Assembly: GCA_002238425.1 (NCBI GenBank)
Contig: MPMJ01000018.1
Span: 1-61,240, forward strand
Origin: SAR202 cluster bacterium bin16
GTDB taxonomy: Bacteria > Chloroflexota > Dehalococcoidia > Lucifugimonadales > Australimonadaceae
Direction: 5' to 3'
Length of the DNA stretch: 61,240 nucleotides
This document shows, one piece after another, positions 7,489 to 17,118 of the stretch. The stretch's first letter is position 1, and every line of letters starts with the position of its first letter. The notes under the pieces are model-generated. The model had not been told where the DNA came from and searched no databases. It saw nothing but the letters and a program-made list of their open reading frames with translations. Position numbers and translations under genes: made by a program.

Positions 7489-9135
7489 TCACCTCATCGG
7501 CTCAGCCATCACCGCTCCCGTGCGGCCTACCGCGAAACGCTCGCCTTCCGGCGGCGACGCCTGCCCGTACGCATCCCGGCCCCAGCAGACCGCCTTCCCG
7601 TCCACCTGCAGCGCACAGGTGTGCACGCCGCCGCTGCTGATGGCCGCGTATCGCGCGTCTGGGTCCGGCGGCGACGACTGCCCCTGTTCGTCGCTGCCCC
7701 AGCAGATGGCTGCGCCGTCCGACCGCAGTGCGCAGGTATGCCGGATGCCGCTGCTGATGGCGCTGAAGTTGACCCCTTGCGGTGGCGACGACTGTCCCAT
7801 CTCGTTGGAGCCCCAGCAGACGGCTGCGCCGTCGGTGTCGATGGCGCACGTGTGCAGGCCGCCGGCGCTGATGGAGGTGTACTTCCCGCCTTCCGGCGGC
7901 GTGGTCTGTCCGTATCGAGCGTCGCCCCAGCAGACAGCCGAACCGTCCCTGCGGAGCGCGCATGTGTGCTGGCCACCGGCGCTGATCACGTCGAAGCGCT
8001 CGTTGGGCGGCGGGTCGGCGCGCTTCAGGCCGTCCCAGTAGTCCGGGTCGGTGCTTGTGGGCGTGGGAGTCGGAACGCCTGCGAGTTGGGGCCCGTTGCT
8101 GCCCCAGCAGACGGGAGCGAAGTCGCGGCGTATGGCACAGGCATGGAGCGCGCCGACGTCCAGTCCGATGAAGGAATCGCCGATACCGGGCGTGGTCCGC
8201 ACGCGCGGAGTCGACTGCCCCTCGCTGTCGTCGCCCCAGCAGAGCAACGTGAGGTCCGGGCGCAGTCCGCATGTGTTGAAACTGCCCGCGCTGATGGACG
8301 TGAAGAGCAACTCCTCCGGTGGAAGCGGGTCGTCGTTCTCGTCCTTGAGCTTCTCAGGCGAGGACTGTTCGTAGACGTCGCTGCCCCAGCAAACGACCGT
8401 CATATCCGGGCGGAGCGCGCAGGTGTGGTCGCCGCTGCTGCTCAGCATCGTGGGCTGATTGCGCCGGGAGAAGGTGGAGTCCTGGGGTGGCGGGTTGCTT
8501 GCGGGCGTTTCGAGCGTCCACGTGCCGCAGCCGAGCGAGGTGAGGATGGCCGCGTCGGTGGGCAGGACCGCGACACGCAGCACGCCGCTGCTCGCCGAAC
8601 CGGAGGCGATGACCTCGCCTCCGCGGGCACGGACGTCATGCGCACGGAGCCACTCGCAGTTCTCCGTGAGGTTCCCACTCACGTACACGCCGGGGACGAT
8701 ATCCACATCCACGCGCCACCTGCCGGGCCTGAACTCCGTCCACGGCTTGGGGATGGGCGTGGGTGTGATCGTGGGGGTAGCCGTTGCCATGGGCGTCGGT
8801 GTCGGGGTGTGCGTGGGCGGGATGGGGGTAGGCGTATGGGTAGGTGGAACGGGAGTGGACGTAGCGGGCAGGGGGAGCGGAGTGGCGGTGGCAGTCGGAC
8901 TCGGCGTAGGCGTTGCCGTCGGCACTGGAGTGAACGTGGGCACCGGCGTGGGCGTCGGTGTGCTCGTGGGAGTCGGCGTCGGTTCGGGGGGAGGCGTAGG
9001 GGTCGGATCAGGCGGCCTGCACGCGGCCAGCGCGAGGAGCGCCGCGCACACGCACAGGAGCGCGGCGCAGGACAGTGACCGCCCCGAAAGCATCGTCGCG
9101 AGGCGGGAGATGGGGAGGGTGCGTAAAGGCGACAT
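7489..9135 (-). CDS. Surface lipoprotein with seven RCC1-like repeats
   Basis: About 548 residues. A signal peptide ends in the lipobox LAAC (C39), followed by a long Pro/Thr-rich spacer (roughly residues 43-120) that should lift the rest off the membrane. Then comes a small domain with a [11 protein letters not shown] motif, a type often seen in secreted actinobacterial and chloroflexal proteins. Last are seven repeats of the form HTCALRxDGxAVCWGxxxxGQSSPP. Seven matches the seven blades of the RCC1 propeller, and each repeat has two Cys around the CWG core. The ligand is unknown. The start at ATG 9135 is preferred; TTG 9144 is in frame and the GAGGG site fits either loosely. It is divergent from mfd and followed by a strong terminator. 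Confidence 0.85.
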   Translation of the reverse strand: MSPLRTLPISRLATMLSGRSLSCAALLCVCAALLALAACRPPDPTPTPPPEPTPTPTSTPTPTPVPTFTPVPTATPTPSPTATATPLPLPATSTPVPPTHTPTPIPPTHTPTPTPMATATPTITPTPIPKPWTEFRPGRWRVDVDIVPGVYVSGNLTENCEWLRAHDVRARGGEVIASGSASSGVLRVAVLPTDAAILTSLGCGTWTLETPASNPPPQDSTFSRRNQPTMLSSSGDHTCALRPDMTVVCWGSDVYEQSSPEKLKDENDDPLPPEELLFTSISAGSFNTCGLRPDLTLLCWGDDSEGQSTPRVRTTPGIGDSFIGLDVGALHACAIRRDFAPVCWGSNGPQLAGVPTPTPTSTDPDYWDGLKRADPPPNERFDVISAGGQHTCALRRDGSAVCWGDARYGQTTPPEGGKYTSISAGGLHTCAIDTDGAAVCWGSNEMGQSSPPQGVNFSAISSGIRHTCALRSDGAAICWGSDEQGQSSPPDPDARYAAISSGGVHTCALQVDGKAVCWGRDAYGQASPPEGERFAVGRTGAVMAEPMR

Positions 9136-9294
9136 AACCCTCAAGGCACATTAGCGACGCGCCCCCGCTCAGTCAACGAGACAGCGCGGCCTGTTACACT
9201 CAACCCCATGCCGGGCCAACCGGCGACTACTGCGTCCCTCGTTTCTGAACGTGGGGCGCTTATCTGCGTCTATCGGGTAACACGGAGGGGTCTC

Positions 9295-12200
9295 TTGAGT
9301 CTCACCGGACTGTTGGATGTGCTGGGGCAGGCGTCAGCCTACCGGCGAACGACGGAGGCGATGGCATCCGGCGGTGTACATGCCGCCGTCGCGCCGGACG
9401 CAGCCAAGCCGCTCGTGATCGCAGGGCTGTGGCGCGACCTCCAGCGTCCGATGCTGGTGCTCTGCCCTCATCCGGACGACGCGCGGCGCCTGCTCGACCA
9501 ACTGGAAGCGTACTGCGGCGAGAACGCGCCGCTGCTGCACTTCGCGGAAGCCGAGGTGCTGCCCTACGAACGGCTCTCCGTGGAAGCTGGCACGGTGCAC
9601 GAGCGTATCCGCGCCCTCGGAGGGCTGCAGGAGACCGATGGTCCACCACCGCTGCTCGTCGCGTCGGTTACAGGCATCCTGCAGAAGACGCTGCCGCCTG
9701 CCGTGCTACGGGAGTCGGCACACACCCTCGCGCGCGGACAGCGCGTCGCCGTCGAGCCGATGCTGACCCACTGGGCACGGATGGGCTATGCCGTGGGGTC
9801 GATGGTGGACCATCCGGGCACAGTGGCGCGGCGCGGCGGCATCGTCGACGTCTACGGGCCGGGACACGACCGCCCCGTGCGGATAGACCTCTGGGGCGAC
9901 GAGGTCGACTCGATCCGCTCCTTCGACGCGAACACGCAGCGGTCCGGCGAGCACCTGGACTCGGTGACGGTGCTTCCCGCCGGGGAGACGCTTCCCCTGT
10001 TCGCCGACCACGAACGGATAGACGAAATCATACGCGGCCTGGACTTCGCCAACACCGGCACCTCCGAGCGCGACCGCATCCAGGACGAACTGGCAGACCT
10101 GCTCGCTGGCGTATCGCTGGACAACGCCTCGTTCTACGCGGGCTTCCTGCTGCGCCACACACTGCTCGACCACCTGCCGGACGACGTTGTCGTGGTGATG
10201 AACGAGCCATCCGAGGCCACCGAGGCAGCTCGGCACGTGGAGGGCGGCGCCGAGAAGATGCGCCTCGCCAAGGAGGAGCGCGGGGCTCTGCCGATGGGCT
10301 TTCCCGCGCCACTTGCGGACTGGGATTCGGTGTCCCAAGCGCTAGAGGAGTTCCCTCACAGGCTGGAGTTGAGCCGCTACCACCAGGGAGAAACGGGCGG
10401 TACGGCCATCGCATTGCCGTTCGAAGCAGCGCCGTCCTACCACGGGGCCATCGAGGACCTCGCCGAGGCCGTGCAGGCCGGACATCGCGGCGCGGTCGTG
10501 ATCGCGACGCAGCACTCGCAGCGGCTGCGGGAACTGCTCGCCGAGGCGGACGTGGGAGCGGTGGAGGAGCGGACGCTGGACGCCGCGCCTGAGCGGGGCG
10601 TTACGGTCGTGCACACGACTGTCGCGGGAGGATGGGCGCTCGCGGCAGAAGAAGGCGGCTCGCCGCTCGTCACGCTGCTGTCCGACGCGGAGGTCTTCGG
10701 CGCGCGGAAGCAGCGCGTTACCCGCGCCCGGCGGCACGCGCAACGCTTCCAAGCGACGACCGTCGAGGAACTGACGCCCGGAGCGTACGTCGTGCACGTC
10801 GACCACGGTATCGGGCGCTTCGCCGGGACCGGCTCCCGGTCAGAGGAGACCGACGCGCCGGGCGGACGCGAGTACCTCATCCTCGAATACGCGGGCGGCG
10901 ACCGTCTCTACGTACCGATGGAACATCTTGCTCGACTCTCGCCCTACGCCGGAGGAGAGGAGAAGCCGCCGTCGCTGACGAGCCTCGGCGGTCAGGAGTG
11001 GACGCGTGCGGTGTCGCGAGCGCGGGAGTCGACGAAGCGGCTCGCGATAGACCTGCTCGCCCTGTACGCCCGTCGCGAGTCCTCTGACGGTTTCCCCCAC
11101 GGGAGCGACACGCCGTGGCAGCAGGAGATGGAGGACGCCTTCCCGTTCGTCGAGACGCCCGACCAGCAACGCGCGATAGACGACGTGAAGGAGGACATGG
11201 AGATCGCGCGCCCCATGGACCGGCTGGTCTGCGGCGACGTGGGCTACGGCAAGACGGAGGTCGCGTTGCGGGCGGCGTTCAAGGCGGTGATGAGCGGCAA
11301 GCAGGCGGCGGTGCTCGTTCCGACGACCGTGCTCGCGCAGCAGCATTACCGCGGTTTCGCCGAGCGCCTGGGCCCCTTCCCCGCGCGGGTCGAGATGCTC
11401 AGCCGGTTCCTCACCCCGAAGGAGCAGGACGAGGTCGTGCGCGGGCTGAAGAGCGGCGAGGTGGACGTGGTCATCGGCACGCACCGGCTCGTGCAGAAGG
11501 ACGTGGACTTCAAGGACCTCGGTATCGTCGTCATCGACGAGGAGCACCGCTTCGGCGTCGCGCACAAGGAACGGCTGCGCGAACTGCGCAGCGAGGTGGA
11601 CGTGCTTACGCTCACGGCGACGCCCATCCCGCGCACGCTCCACATGGCGATGTCCGGCATACGCGACATCTCCACCATCGAGACCCCGCCGGAGGAGCGG
11701 CTGCCCATCAAGACGTACCTCGCCGAGCGCTCGGACGACCTCGTGAAAGAGGCCGTGCAGCGCGAGTTGGATCGGGGTGGACAGGTCTTCTTCCTCCACA
11801 ACCGGGTGAAGAGCATCCATCTGGCGGCAGCGGGCCTGCGCGACCTCGTGCCGGAGGCGCGGATACTCATAGGGCACGGGCAGATGCCGGAGGACGAACT
11901 CGCTGAGATCATGGAGCGCTTCGCCGACGGCGAGGGCGACGTGCTCGTCTGCACGACGATCATCGAGTCCGGGCTGGACATTCCGAACGTGAACACGTTG
12001 GTCGTGGACCACGCGGACCGGTTCGGGCTGGCGCAGCTCTACCAGTTGCGCGGGCGCATCGGTCGGCGGTCGCAGCGCGCCTATGCCTACCTGCTCGTGG
12101 AACGCGGGCGGCGGCTGACGGATACGGCGAAGCGCAGGCTCGAAACCATCATGGCGGCTACCGAGTTGGGCGCTGGCTTCCGCATCGCGATGAAGGACCT

Positions 12201-12831
12201 GGAGATACGCGGCGCAGGCAACCTGCTCGGCGGCGAGCAGAGCGGACACATCCAGGCTGTGGGGTTCGACCTCTACACGCGGTTGCTCTCAGAGGCCGTG
12301 GCCGAACTGCGAGCGATGCGGGAGGACGGCGCTCCGCCTCTCCCACAGGCGCCCGACCCAATCATCGACCTCGGTCTGCCCGCCTCGATCCCGGAGGAAC
12401 TCGTCCCGCACATGCCCGCGCGGATGGCGATGTACCAGAGACTCGCGCGCGCCACGACCGTCGCCGACGTGGACGACCTCCCGCGCGAGTTCATGGAGCG
12501 CTTCGGCCACCGTCTGCCGGACGAGCTGCACAACCTGCTCTTCGGCGTCCGCGTGCGGGTGCTGGCGAAGGTCGCCGGGGTCGAGTCGGTAACCCGCCGC
12601 GCCGACCGCGTCACGTTGAAGCTGGTGGACGAGGTGGGAGGAGCGCGCATCGCGCTGGAGCGTGCACTCGGTCACAGAGCGACGGTGGGGAACCAGCAGG
12701 TGCACGTCCCGCTCGAACAGGGACGCACGCCCTGGGGCCAGGCGCTGCTGGAAGTGCTGGAGGAGCTCACGGCGTTCCGGGAGCGGGCCGGAGAACTGAG
12801 CGCGATCCTCGCTCAGGCCTCGACGCGATAG
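9295..12831 (+). CDS. mfd: Transcription-repair coupling factor Mfd
   Basis: About 1178 residues, full length for Mfd, the ATP-driven translocase that removes RNA polymerase stalled at lesions and recruits UvrA. Visible parts in order: the UvrB-like N-terminal region, the RNA-polymerase-interacting domain (YVVHVDHGIGRF), Walker A (VCGDVGYGKTEVA), DEEH box (IDEEHRFG), TATPIPRTL, helicase motif VI with QLRGRIGRR, and the C-terminal TRCF domain. An in-frame GTG/ATG run from 9208 is open, but TTG 9295 is the better start: GGAGGGG lies at 9284-9290, and SLTGLLDVL is how Mfd proteins usually begin. It is monocistronic. Confidence 0.95.
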   Translation: MSLTGLLDVLGQASAYRRTTEAMASGGVHAAVAPDAAKPLVIAGLWRDLQRPMLVLCPHPDDARRLLDQLEAYCGENAPLLHFAEAEVLPYERLSVEAGTVHERIRALGGLQETDGPPPLLVASVTGILQKTLPPAVLRESAHTLARGQRVAVEPMLTHWARMGYAVGSMVDHPGTVARRGGIVDVYGPGHDRPVRIDLWGDEVDSIRSFDANTQRSGEHLDSVTVLPAGETLPLFADHERIDEIIRGLDFANTGTSERDRIQDELADLLAGVSLDNASFYAGFLLRHTLLDHLPDDVVVVMNEPSEATEAARHVEGGAEKMRLAKEERGALPMGFPAPLADWDSVSQALEEFPHRLELSRYHQGETGGTAIALPFEAAPSYHGAIEDLAEAVQAGHRGAVVIATQHSQRLRELLAEADVGAVEERTLDAAPERGVTVVHTTVAGGWALAAEEGGSPLVTLLSDAEVFGARKQRVTRARRHAQRFQATTVEELTPGAYVVHVDHGIGRFAGTGSRSEETDAPGGREYLILEYAGGDRLYVPMEHLARLSPYAGGEEKPPSLTSLGGQEWTRAVSRARESTKRLAIDLLALYARRESSDGFPHGSDTPWQQEMEDAFPFVETPDQQRAIDDVKEDMEIARPMDRLVCGDVGYGKTEVALRAAFKAVMSGKQAAVLVPTTVLAQQHYRGFAERLGPFPARVEMLSRFLTPKEQDEVVRGLKSGEVDVVIGTHRLVQKDVDFKDLGIVVIDEEHRFGVAHKERLRELRSEVDVLTLTATPIPRTLHMAMSGIRDISTIETPPEERLPIKTYLAERSDDLVKEAVQRELDRGGQVFFLHNRVKSIHLAAAGLRDLVPEARILIGHGQMPEDELAEIMERFADGEGDVLVCTTIIESGLDIPNVNTLVVDHADRFGLAQLYQLRGRIGRRSQRAYAYLLVERGRRLTDTAKRRLETIMAATELGAGFRIAMKDLEIRGAGNLLGGEQSGHIQAVGFDLYTRLLSEAVAELRAMREDGAPPLPQAPDPIIDLGLPASIPEELVPHMPARMAMYQRLARATTVADVDDLPREFMERFGHRLPDELHNLLFGVRVRVLAKVAGVESVTRRADRVTLKLVDEVGGARIALERALGHRATVGNQQVHVPLEQGRTPWGQALLEVLEELTAFRERAGELSAILAQASTR

Positions 12832-12928
12832 ACCTGCCTGGGAACTAAGGCGTTACGACGCGCCCTCGGACATCAGCGGTGCGTCGCAGCGCTCGCACTG
12901 CCTGGGCGCCTCGAGTCCCGTCTGATCG

Positions 12929-13195
12929 CTAGATGTCGGTGCGGTAAGAGCGACCGTTGGAGGGGCCGCGGCGCGGGCCGCGGCGGCCGCCGCCGCCGCT
13001 GGAACGGTTAAAGTGCTGGCGCGGCTGGGGTTCGTCCGGTATCGCAGGCCAGGGAGTCGGACTCCCGCGCAACTCCTCGAGGAGCTTCGCCTCATCGGGA
13101 TCGATCTCGCCCGCCTCTTCTTTGAGCCGGAGGAGCGTCATGGTGAGCCCTCGGTTCTCCTCGGACAGATCCGCAAAATAGACCTGGTATGACAT
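12929..13195 (-). CDS. Small protein with Gly/Arg-rich tail, unknown
   Basis: An 88-residue ORF with a good start: ATG 13195, GAGG seven bases before it. The N-terminal half is charged and probably helical (EENRGLTMTLLRLKEEAGE, then DPDEAKLLEELRG). The tail from about residue 63 is Gly/Arg-rich (SSGGGGRRGPRRGP), as in proteins that touch RNA or DNA. No family is recognised. It lies convergent to mfd with no partner gene, and a longer in-frame extension upstream to 13477 lacks coding character and is not included. Confidence 0.55.
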   Translation of the reverse strand: MSYQVYFADLSEENRGLTMTLLRLKEEAGEIDPDEAKLLEELRGSPTPWPAIPDEPQPRQHFNRSSGGGGRRGPRRGPSNGRSYRTDI

Positions 13196-13426
13196 ATGCC
13201 TCGCCTCAGCGTGCTCGTGACGCTGCGATTCTGATATTCCAGCCGGTGGGGAATCTCCTTCATTATCGCAGGCGATGGCCCGCCCGCCAAGTAGACAGCG
13301 GCACGGGCAGACGCCTGCCCTCCATTGTGACATCCGCCCCTTACGCCAACGCCCCACTGCCGCGTACCCTGTCTCTGTACGGCGCGGCATCGTGACTGTG
13401 CACCCCGGCCTCGCGGCCGCCTCGGA

Positions 13427-13560
13427 TGAGCAGAAATGAGCAGTCTTGAACACCCGGTGAGCAGGAATGAACAGCAAATGAGCAGGAATCGGCAGTTGGA
13501 CTGCTCACATTCAGGGTCGGATTCAGAGGTAAATCAGGGTGCGTGAGCAGAAATGAGCAG
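13427..13560. repeat. Cluster of four 17-base repeats before the MetE-type gene
   Basis: Four copies of TGAGCAGRAATGARCAG occur at 13427-13443, 13458-13474, 13479-13495 (diverged at its end) and 13544-13560; the first and last are identical. An inverted CTGCTCA lies at 13501-13507. Offsets are 31, 21 and 65 bases, too irregular for a CRISPR. The last copy contains the ATG start of the downstream gene (13553). They could be operators, a small iteron-like set or a mobile short repeat. The rest of the gene-free stretch 13196-13552 shows nothing else recognisable. Confidence 0.7.
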
Positions 13561-14689
13561 TGATTCCCCAAAAAACCTTCCCGGCCTGCCCCATGCCGAC
13601 GTGGTCGGCAGCATGATCAGGTCGGCGGAACTGCTGGCCGCCCGCGAGGACCTCGACGCCGGGCGGATCGGGCCCGCCGAGTTCAAGCGCATCGAGGACG
13701 CCGCCGTCGACCAGGCTGTCGCCGCGCAGGAGGAGGCGGGGCTGGAGATACTCACCGACGGCGAGATACGCAGGCTCTCGTTCCAGAGCCAGATGCCGGA
13801 GGCCGTCGAGGGTTTCGGCGAGTTCGACCTCAACGCCTTCCTCTGGGGCGACTGGAAGGGCGACGAGCGGGTCGGAGACCTGAACAGGGAGCGCCCATCC
13901 ACCCTTGGCGTCACCGGCACGCTGCGGCGCAAGCGTCACCTCTCCGCCGAGGAGTTCACCTACCTGCGAGGCCGCACCACCCGCGTTGCCAAAGTAACGC
14001 TGCCGAGCCCCAGCCTCTTCGCCAACTTCTGGTCGCCCGCAAAGTCAGCCGCGGCCTACCCTACCCTCGACGCGTTCCTGGCCGACGTCGCGCAGATACT
14101 CCGGGAGGAGATCGAGGAGCTCGTCAGGCTTGGCACGACGTACATCCAGCTCGATGCTCCTCAGTACCCACTCGTGCTGGACCCCACGTGGGCTGAGTTC
14201 TACCGGAGCCGTGGCTGGACGGCGGAAGACTGGGTCGCGCAGGGCGTCGAATTGGACAACGCTGTCATGGACGGCTTCTCGGATGTGACATTCGCTTTCC
14301 ACCTCTGCAAGGGCAACCAGGGCAGCCGCTGGCTGGCCGAAGGCGGCTACGACCGCCTCGTCGAACCCGTGCTGCGCCGCGTGAACGCGCAGCGCCTCAT
14401 GCTGGAGTACGACGACGAACGCTCAGGCTCGTTCGAGCCCCTGCGCTCCGTGCCCGACGACAAGACGGTCGTGCTCGGACTGGTGACGACCAAGTCGCCG
14501 CGCCCCGAGACGCCGGAAGAGCTTGCGGACAGGATCGCCGAGGCCGCGCTGCACTTCCCTCGCGAGCAACTCGGCGTGAGCCCCCAATGCGGCTTCGGGA
14601 CCTCCATCGTGGGCAACAAGCTCACCATCGCGGAGCAGAACGCGAAACTCCGCGTGGTCGCGGACACAGCACAGCTCGTCTGGGGATGA
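13553..14689 (+). CDS. Short MetE-type (cobalamin-independent methionine synthase family) methyltransferase
   Basis: A 378-residue protein matching only the catalytic half of MetE. The zinc ligands are in place: H250 and C252 (FHLCKGN), E285 (LEYDDE) and C346 (PQCGFGT), with D201 (QLDAPQY) near the substrate site. Full MetE is roughly 750 residues; short 'core' forms without the N-terminal half are known in archaea and in Dehalococcoides and take the methyl group from a corrinoid protein rather than methyltetrahydrofolate. Other family members act on different thiols, so the substrate is open. The start ATG 13553 lies inside the last 17-base repeat and has no clear ribosome site. It is convergent with the etf operon. 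Confidence 0.82.
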   Translation: MSSDSPKNLPGLPHADVVGSMIRSAELLAAREDLDAGRIGPAEFKRIEDAAVDQAVAAQEEAGLEILTDGEIRRLSFQSQMPEAVEGFGEFDLNAFLWGDWKGDERVGDLNRERPSTLGVTGTLRRKRHLSAEEFTYLRGRTTRVAKVTLPSPSLFANFWSPAKSAAAYPTLDAFLADVAQILREEIEELVRLGTTYIQLDAPQYPLVLDPTWAEFYRSRGWTAEDWVAQGVELDNAVMDGFSDVTFAFHLCKGNQGSRWLAEGGYDRLVEPVLRRVNAQRLMLEYDDERSGSFEPLRSVPDDKTVVLGLVTTKSPRPETPEELADRIAEAALHFPREQLGVSPQCGFGTSIVGNKLTIAEQNAKLRVVADTAQLVWG

Positions 14690-14743
14690 TGGCTCTGGTG
14701 TAGGGGCATCCCTTGTGGGTGCCCTTGGCCTGAACGCTACCGG

Positions 14744-15190
14744 TCAGGAGCCGTTGCGCGACCAGAGCGTGTGGTAGGGCCCCTGCCCGCGGATCATCGC
14801 GATGGTGGAGCGCCGCTCCCACTGCCGAAGTTCGTCGAGCGCCTCGTCGTACTGGCGGTGCACCGAATCGAAGCCGGAGCCGCTGACACGGCGGTACAGC
14901 ATGTCGCAGACGCCGGACTCCTCGAGGCTCCGTATCGAGCCGACCCACGGGATGGCGGCGAGTTCGCGAGCGTGGGGCATGTTGGGGCGGGCACGGTTGA
15001 CGTGGCGCAGGCGACGCTCAGCCGAACCGAGCGGCGGCGAGACCGAGATGCGCGGCGGGTCGTCCGCCGTGCTCCGGTTGTCGTAGACCAGGCACTGGTT
15101 GATGAGAGGAAGGATGACGCAGACGACCTCCGACGCCTCGGCGTGCTCGATCGCTTCAGCCATCTCGCGGTCGTATTCCTGGTCTGCCAT
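14744..15190 (-). CDS. Conserved-looking protein of unknown function, etf operon
   Basis: A 148-residue soluble protein with a strong ribosome site (GAGGGAGG) before ATG 15190, 25 bases after the etfA stop and on the same strand, so it should be co-transcribed with etfB-etfA. No signal peptide, membrane helix or familiar motif is visible. The middle has a VSPPLGSAERRLRHVNRARP stretch rich in Arg and Pro, and the C-terminus is acidic then basic (DEALDELRQWERRS). Position alone suggests a link to electron-transfer flavoprotein or its partner dehydrogenases. Confidence 0.65.
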   Translation of the reverse strand: MADQEYDREMAEAIEHAEASEVVCVILPLINQCLVYDNRSTADDPPRISVSPPLGSAERRLRHVNRARPNMPHARELAAIPWVGSIRSLEESGVCDMLYRRVSGSGFDSVHRQYDEALDELRQWERRSTIAMIRGQGPYHTLWSRNGS

Positions 15191-15215
15191 CGCCCGACCT
15201 CCCTCTCGCTTAATC

Positions 15216-16181
15216 CTACCCCATCAGCTCGTGCAGTTGTTCCATGAACGCAGGCAGCACTTTCTGCCAATCTCCGGCGACCCCGAAGCGGGCCTCCTTG
15301 AAGATGTTGGCCCCGGCGTCCTTGTTGATGGCCACGAGCGTCCGGGAGTTGCTGCATCCGGCCATGTGCTGGCTCGCACCGGAGATGCCGACAGCGATGT
15401 ACAGGTCCGGCGTGACGGTCTTGCCCGTGAGGCCGACCTGGTAACCGGAGGGGACCCACCCCGCGTCGCACGCCGCGCGCGATGCCCCGACCGCACCACC
15501 GAGCATGTCCGCCAGCTCGCGCAGCGAGCCGAACGGCTCCGGTCCCCCGAGCCCTCGTCCGCCGGAGACGACGACACGCGCGTTCTCCAGCCGGACGCCC
15601 TCGCCTGCTTCCTCGACGCGCTCCAGCACCCGGGTGCGTACGTTCGCTTCGAAAGCCAGCGGCTGCACTTCGCCGGTGCGCGAGGCGTCCGGCTCGAGCG
15701 CGTCCACGCTCTTGGGCCGCAGCGAGGCGACGGCAACACTGCCGAGGCAGGCAACCGACGCCTCCGCATTTCCGCCGTAGACAGGCCGTGTCGCGATGAG
15801 GCGCCCCGAGTCGTCGAGGGAAACGGCAGAGCAGTCCGACGCCAGCGCGGTGCCGAGCCGGAACGCGAGCCGTGGCATCACGTCCCGCCCCGTGAGCGTC
15901 TTCGCGCCGATGACGTAGCGCGCGCCGCTCTGCGCGGTGGCGGCCTGCGCCGCATCCACCAGCGCATCGAACTCCCCGTCAGCAGCGGGGCCGTCGACAA
16001 CCGTGTAGGCGATGTCCGCGCCACCAGTGATGGCTGCGGAAGCAGCGGTCGCCGCATCCGCGCCCGGCAGCAGCACGGCCACCTGCCTCACGCCCAGTCC
16101 ACGTGCGGCGGCGATGCCTTCCATTGTGGAGGACGAGGGAGCGCCGCCCGCGACCTCGCCGATGATGAGTGCGTCAGCCAT
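15216..16181 (-). CDS. etfA: Electron transfer flavoprotein alpha subunit
   Basis: A 321-residue EtfA, normal length. The C-terminal FAD domain is clear: [19 protein letters not shown], then [21 protein letters not shown] and [11 protein letters not shown], the residues that hold FAD and the gating loop. It accepts electrons from acyl-CoA and related dehydrogenases and passes them to ETF-quinone oxidoreductase. The stop of etfB and the start of etfA share one base (TGATG), which indicates coupled translation. No dehydrogenase or ETF-QO gene is in the window. The pair looks like ordinary ETF; a bifurcating form is not indicated by what is visible. Confidence 0.94.
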   Translation of the reverse strand: MADALIIGEVAGGAPSSSTMEGIAAARGLGVRQVAVLLPGADAATAASAAITGGADIAYTVVDGPAADGEFDALVDAAQAATAQSGARYVIGAKTLTGRDVMPRLAFRLGTALASDCSAVSLDDSGRLIATRPVYGGNAEASVACLGSVAVASLRPKSVDALEPDASRTGEVQPLAFEANVRTRVLERVEEAGEGVRLENARVVVSGGRGLGGPEPFGSLRELADMLGGAVGASRAACDAGWVPSGYQVGLTGKTVTPDLYIAVGISGASQHMAGCSNSRTLVAINKDAGANIFKEARFGVAGDWQKVLPAFMEQLHELMG

Positions 16182-16975
16182 CAGAGCACCCGCTCCTCGC
16201 GAAGGCGCAGGGCAAGCTTGCGCCCGGCATCCGCGTCGTGGTCTCCGGTGATCATCTCGGTCTGCACAGCGCGCTCAGGTTTCTTCAGAGACACAAGCTC
16301 GAACGCGGGCGATGCCGCGCCATCGAGGTCGAGGTCGGCGGCGCTCCAGACGGTCGGTTGCACTCGCCGCGCCGCCATGATGCCGCGCATGTTGGGGTAC
16401 CGGGGCGTTCCAAGCTCGTTCGAGACAGTCACGACCGCAGGCAACGATGCTTCGACGGTTTCGTGGCCGTCCGGCAGAACGCGCTCGACGCGCACCGTGC
16501 CGTCCAGCACCTGGACCTTTCGGCCGATGGTTGCGACTGCCCACCCAAGGGATTCCGCCACTCCTAGTGGCACCTGCGCGTTGTCCCAGTCGCTCGCCTG
16601 CCTGCCGGAGATGACAATGTCCACGTCGCCCAGTTTGCGTATGGCGGCGGTGAGCGCCGCAACCGCCATCGTGGGATCGATGGAGTTCTCGAAGGCTGCG
16701 TCCTGGAGCAGGACCAGCTCGTCCGCACCCATCGCCAGGGGCTTCTTGATGACGTCGAGGGCGAAGTCGGTGCCGCACGAGAGCACGGTGACTTTGGCGT
16801 CGCCGTGGGCTTCCTTGATGCGGAGCGCCGCCTCGACGGCCTGCTCGTCGTATCCGTTGACGACCGGAGGGATGTTGCCCGCGGTGGAGACAGCGTTATC
16901 AGCGACATTGAAGGCGGAGAGCGGGGTTTCGGGGTCGAGCACTTGCTTGGCGGTCACCACTATGTGCAGTGTCAT
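16181..16975 (-). CDS. etfB: Electron transfer flavoprotein beta subunit
   Basis: A 264-residue EtfB with the family's AMP-binding features: N-terminal IVVTAKQVLDPE, a NGYDEQAVEAALRIKE helix, GADELVLLQD, and SGRQASDWDNAQVP. With EtfA it forms the heterodimer that carries electrons from flavin dehydrogenases. It is the first gene of a three-gene minus-strand operon (etfB, etfA, unknown). The 143-base gap to the next gene downstream in coordinates holds its promoter region, but no clear -35/-10 pair was found there. Confidence 0.94.
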   Translation of the reverse strand: MTLHIVVTAKQVLDPETPLSAFNVADNAVSTAGNIPPVVNGYDEQAVEAALRIKEAHGDAKVTVLSCGTDFALDVIKKPLAMGADELVLLQDAAFENSIDPTMAVAALTAAIRKLGDVDIVISGRQASDWDNAQVPLGVAESLGWAVATIGRKVQVLDGTVRVERVLPDGHETVEASLPAVVTVSNELGTPRYPNMRGIMAARRVQPTVWSAADLDLDGAASPAFELVSLKKPERAVQTEMITGDHDADAGRKLALRLREERVL

Positions 16976-17118
16976 GCGTGCCTGACCTCACTGTACCCGG
17001 GATCGTCTGCAGAAAAGATTGAGAAAGAATGCACAATCGGATGGTAGCACCGTGGATGGTACCCGGCAAGAGAGGCAGGGAGATTACGGATGAGGCGGTC
17101 CGGCAGGGTTCGGAAGGG

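Noticed and set aside
8750-9012. Simple repeat in the RCC1-like lipoprotein gene considered as a regulatory or mobile repeat
   Set aside because: It is the coding sequence of the Pro/Thr-rich spacer after the lipobox; similar spacers occur in three other lipoproteins here.
10840-12249. Minus-strand open frame inside mfd
   Set aside because: Antisense to the helicase domains of Mfd, so it is a shadow frame.
12853-13095. Minus-strand frame ending with a CERC motif, possibly a zinc-ribbon tail reached by frameshift from the 88-residue gene
   Set aside because: Only two Cys, no start codon of its own, and the 88-residue gene has a normal stop. Not enough support.
13427-13560. Repeat cluster considered as a CRISPR array
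   Set aside because: Repeats are 17 bases with gaps of 14, 4 and 48 bases, one copy is diverged, and no cas gene is present.
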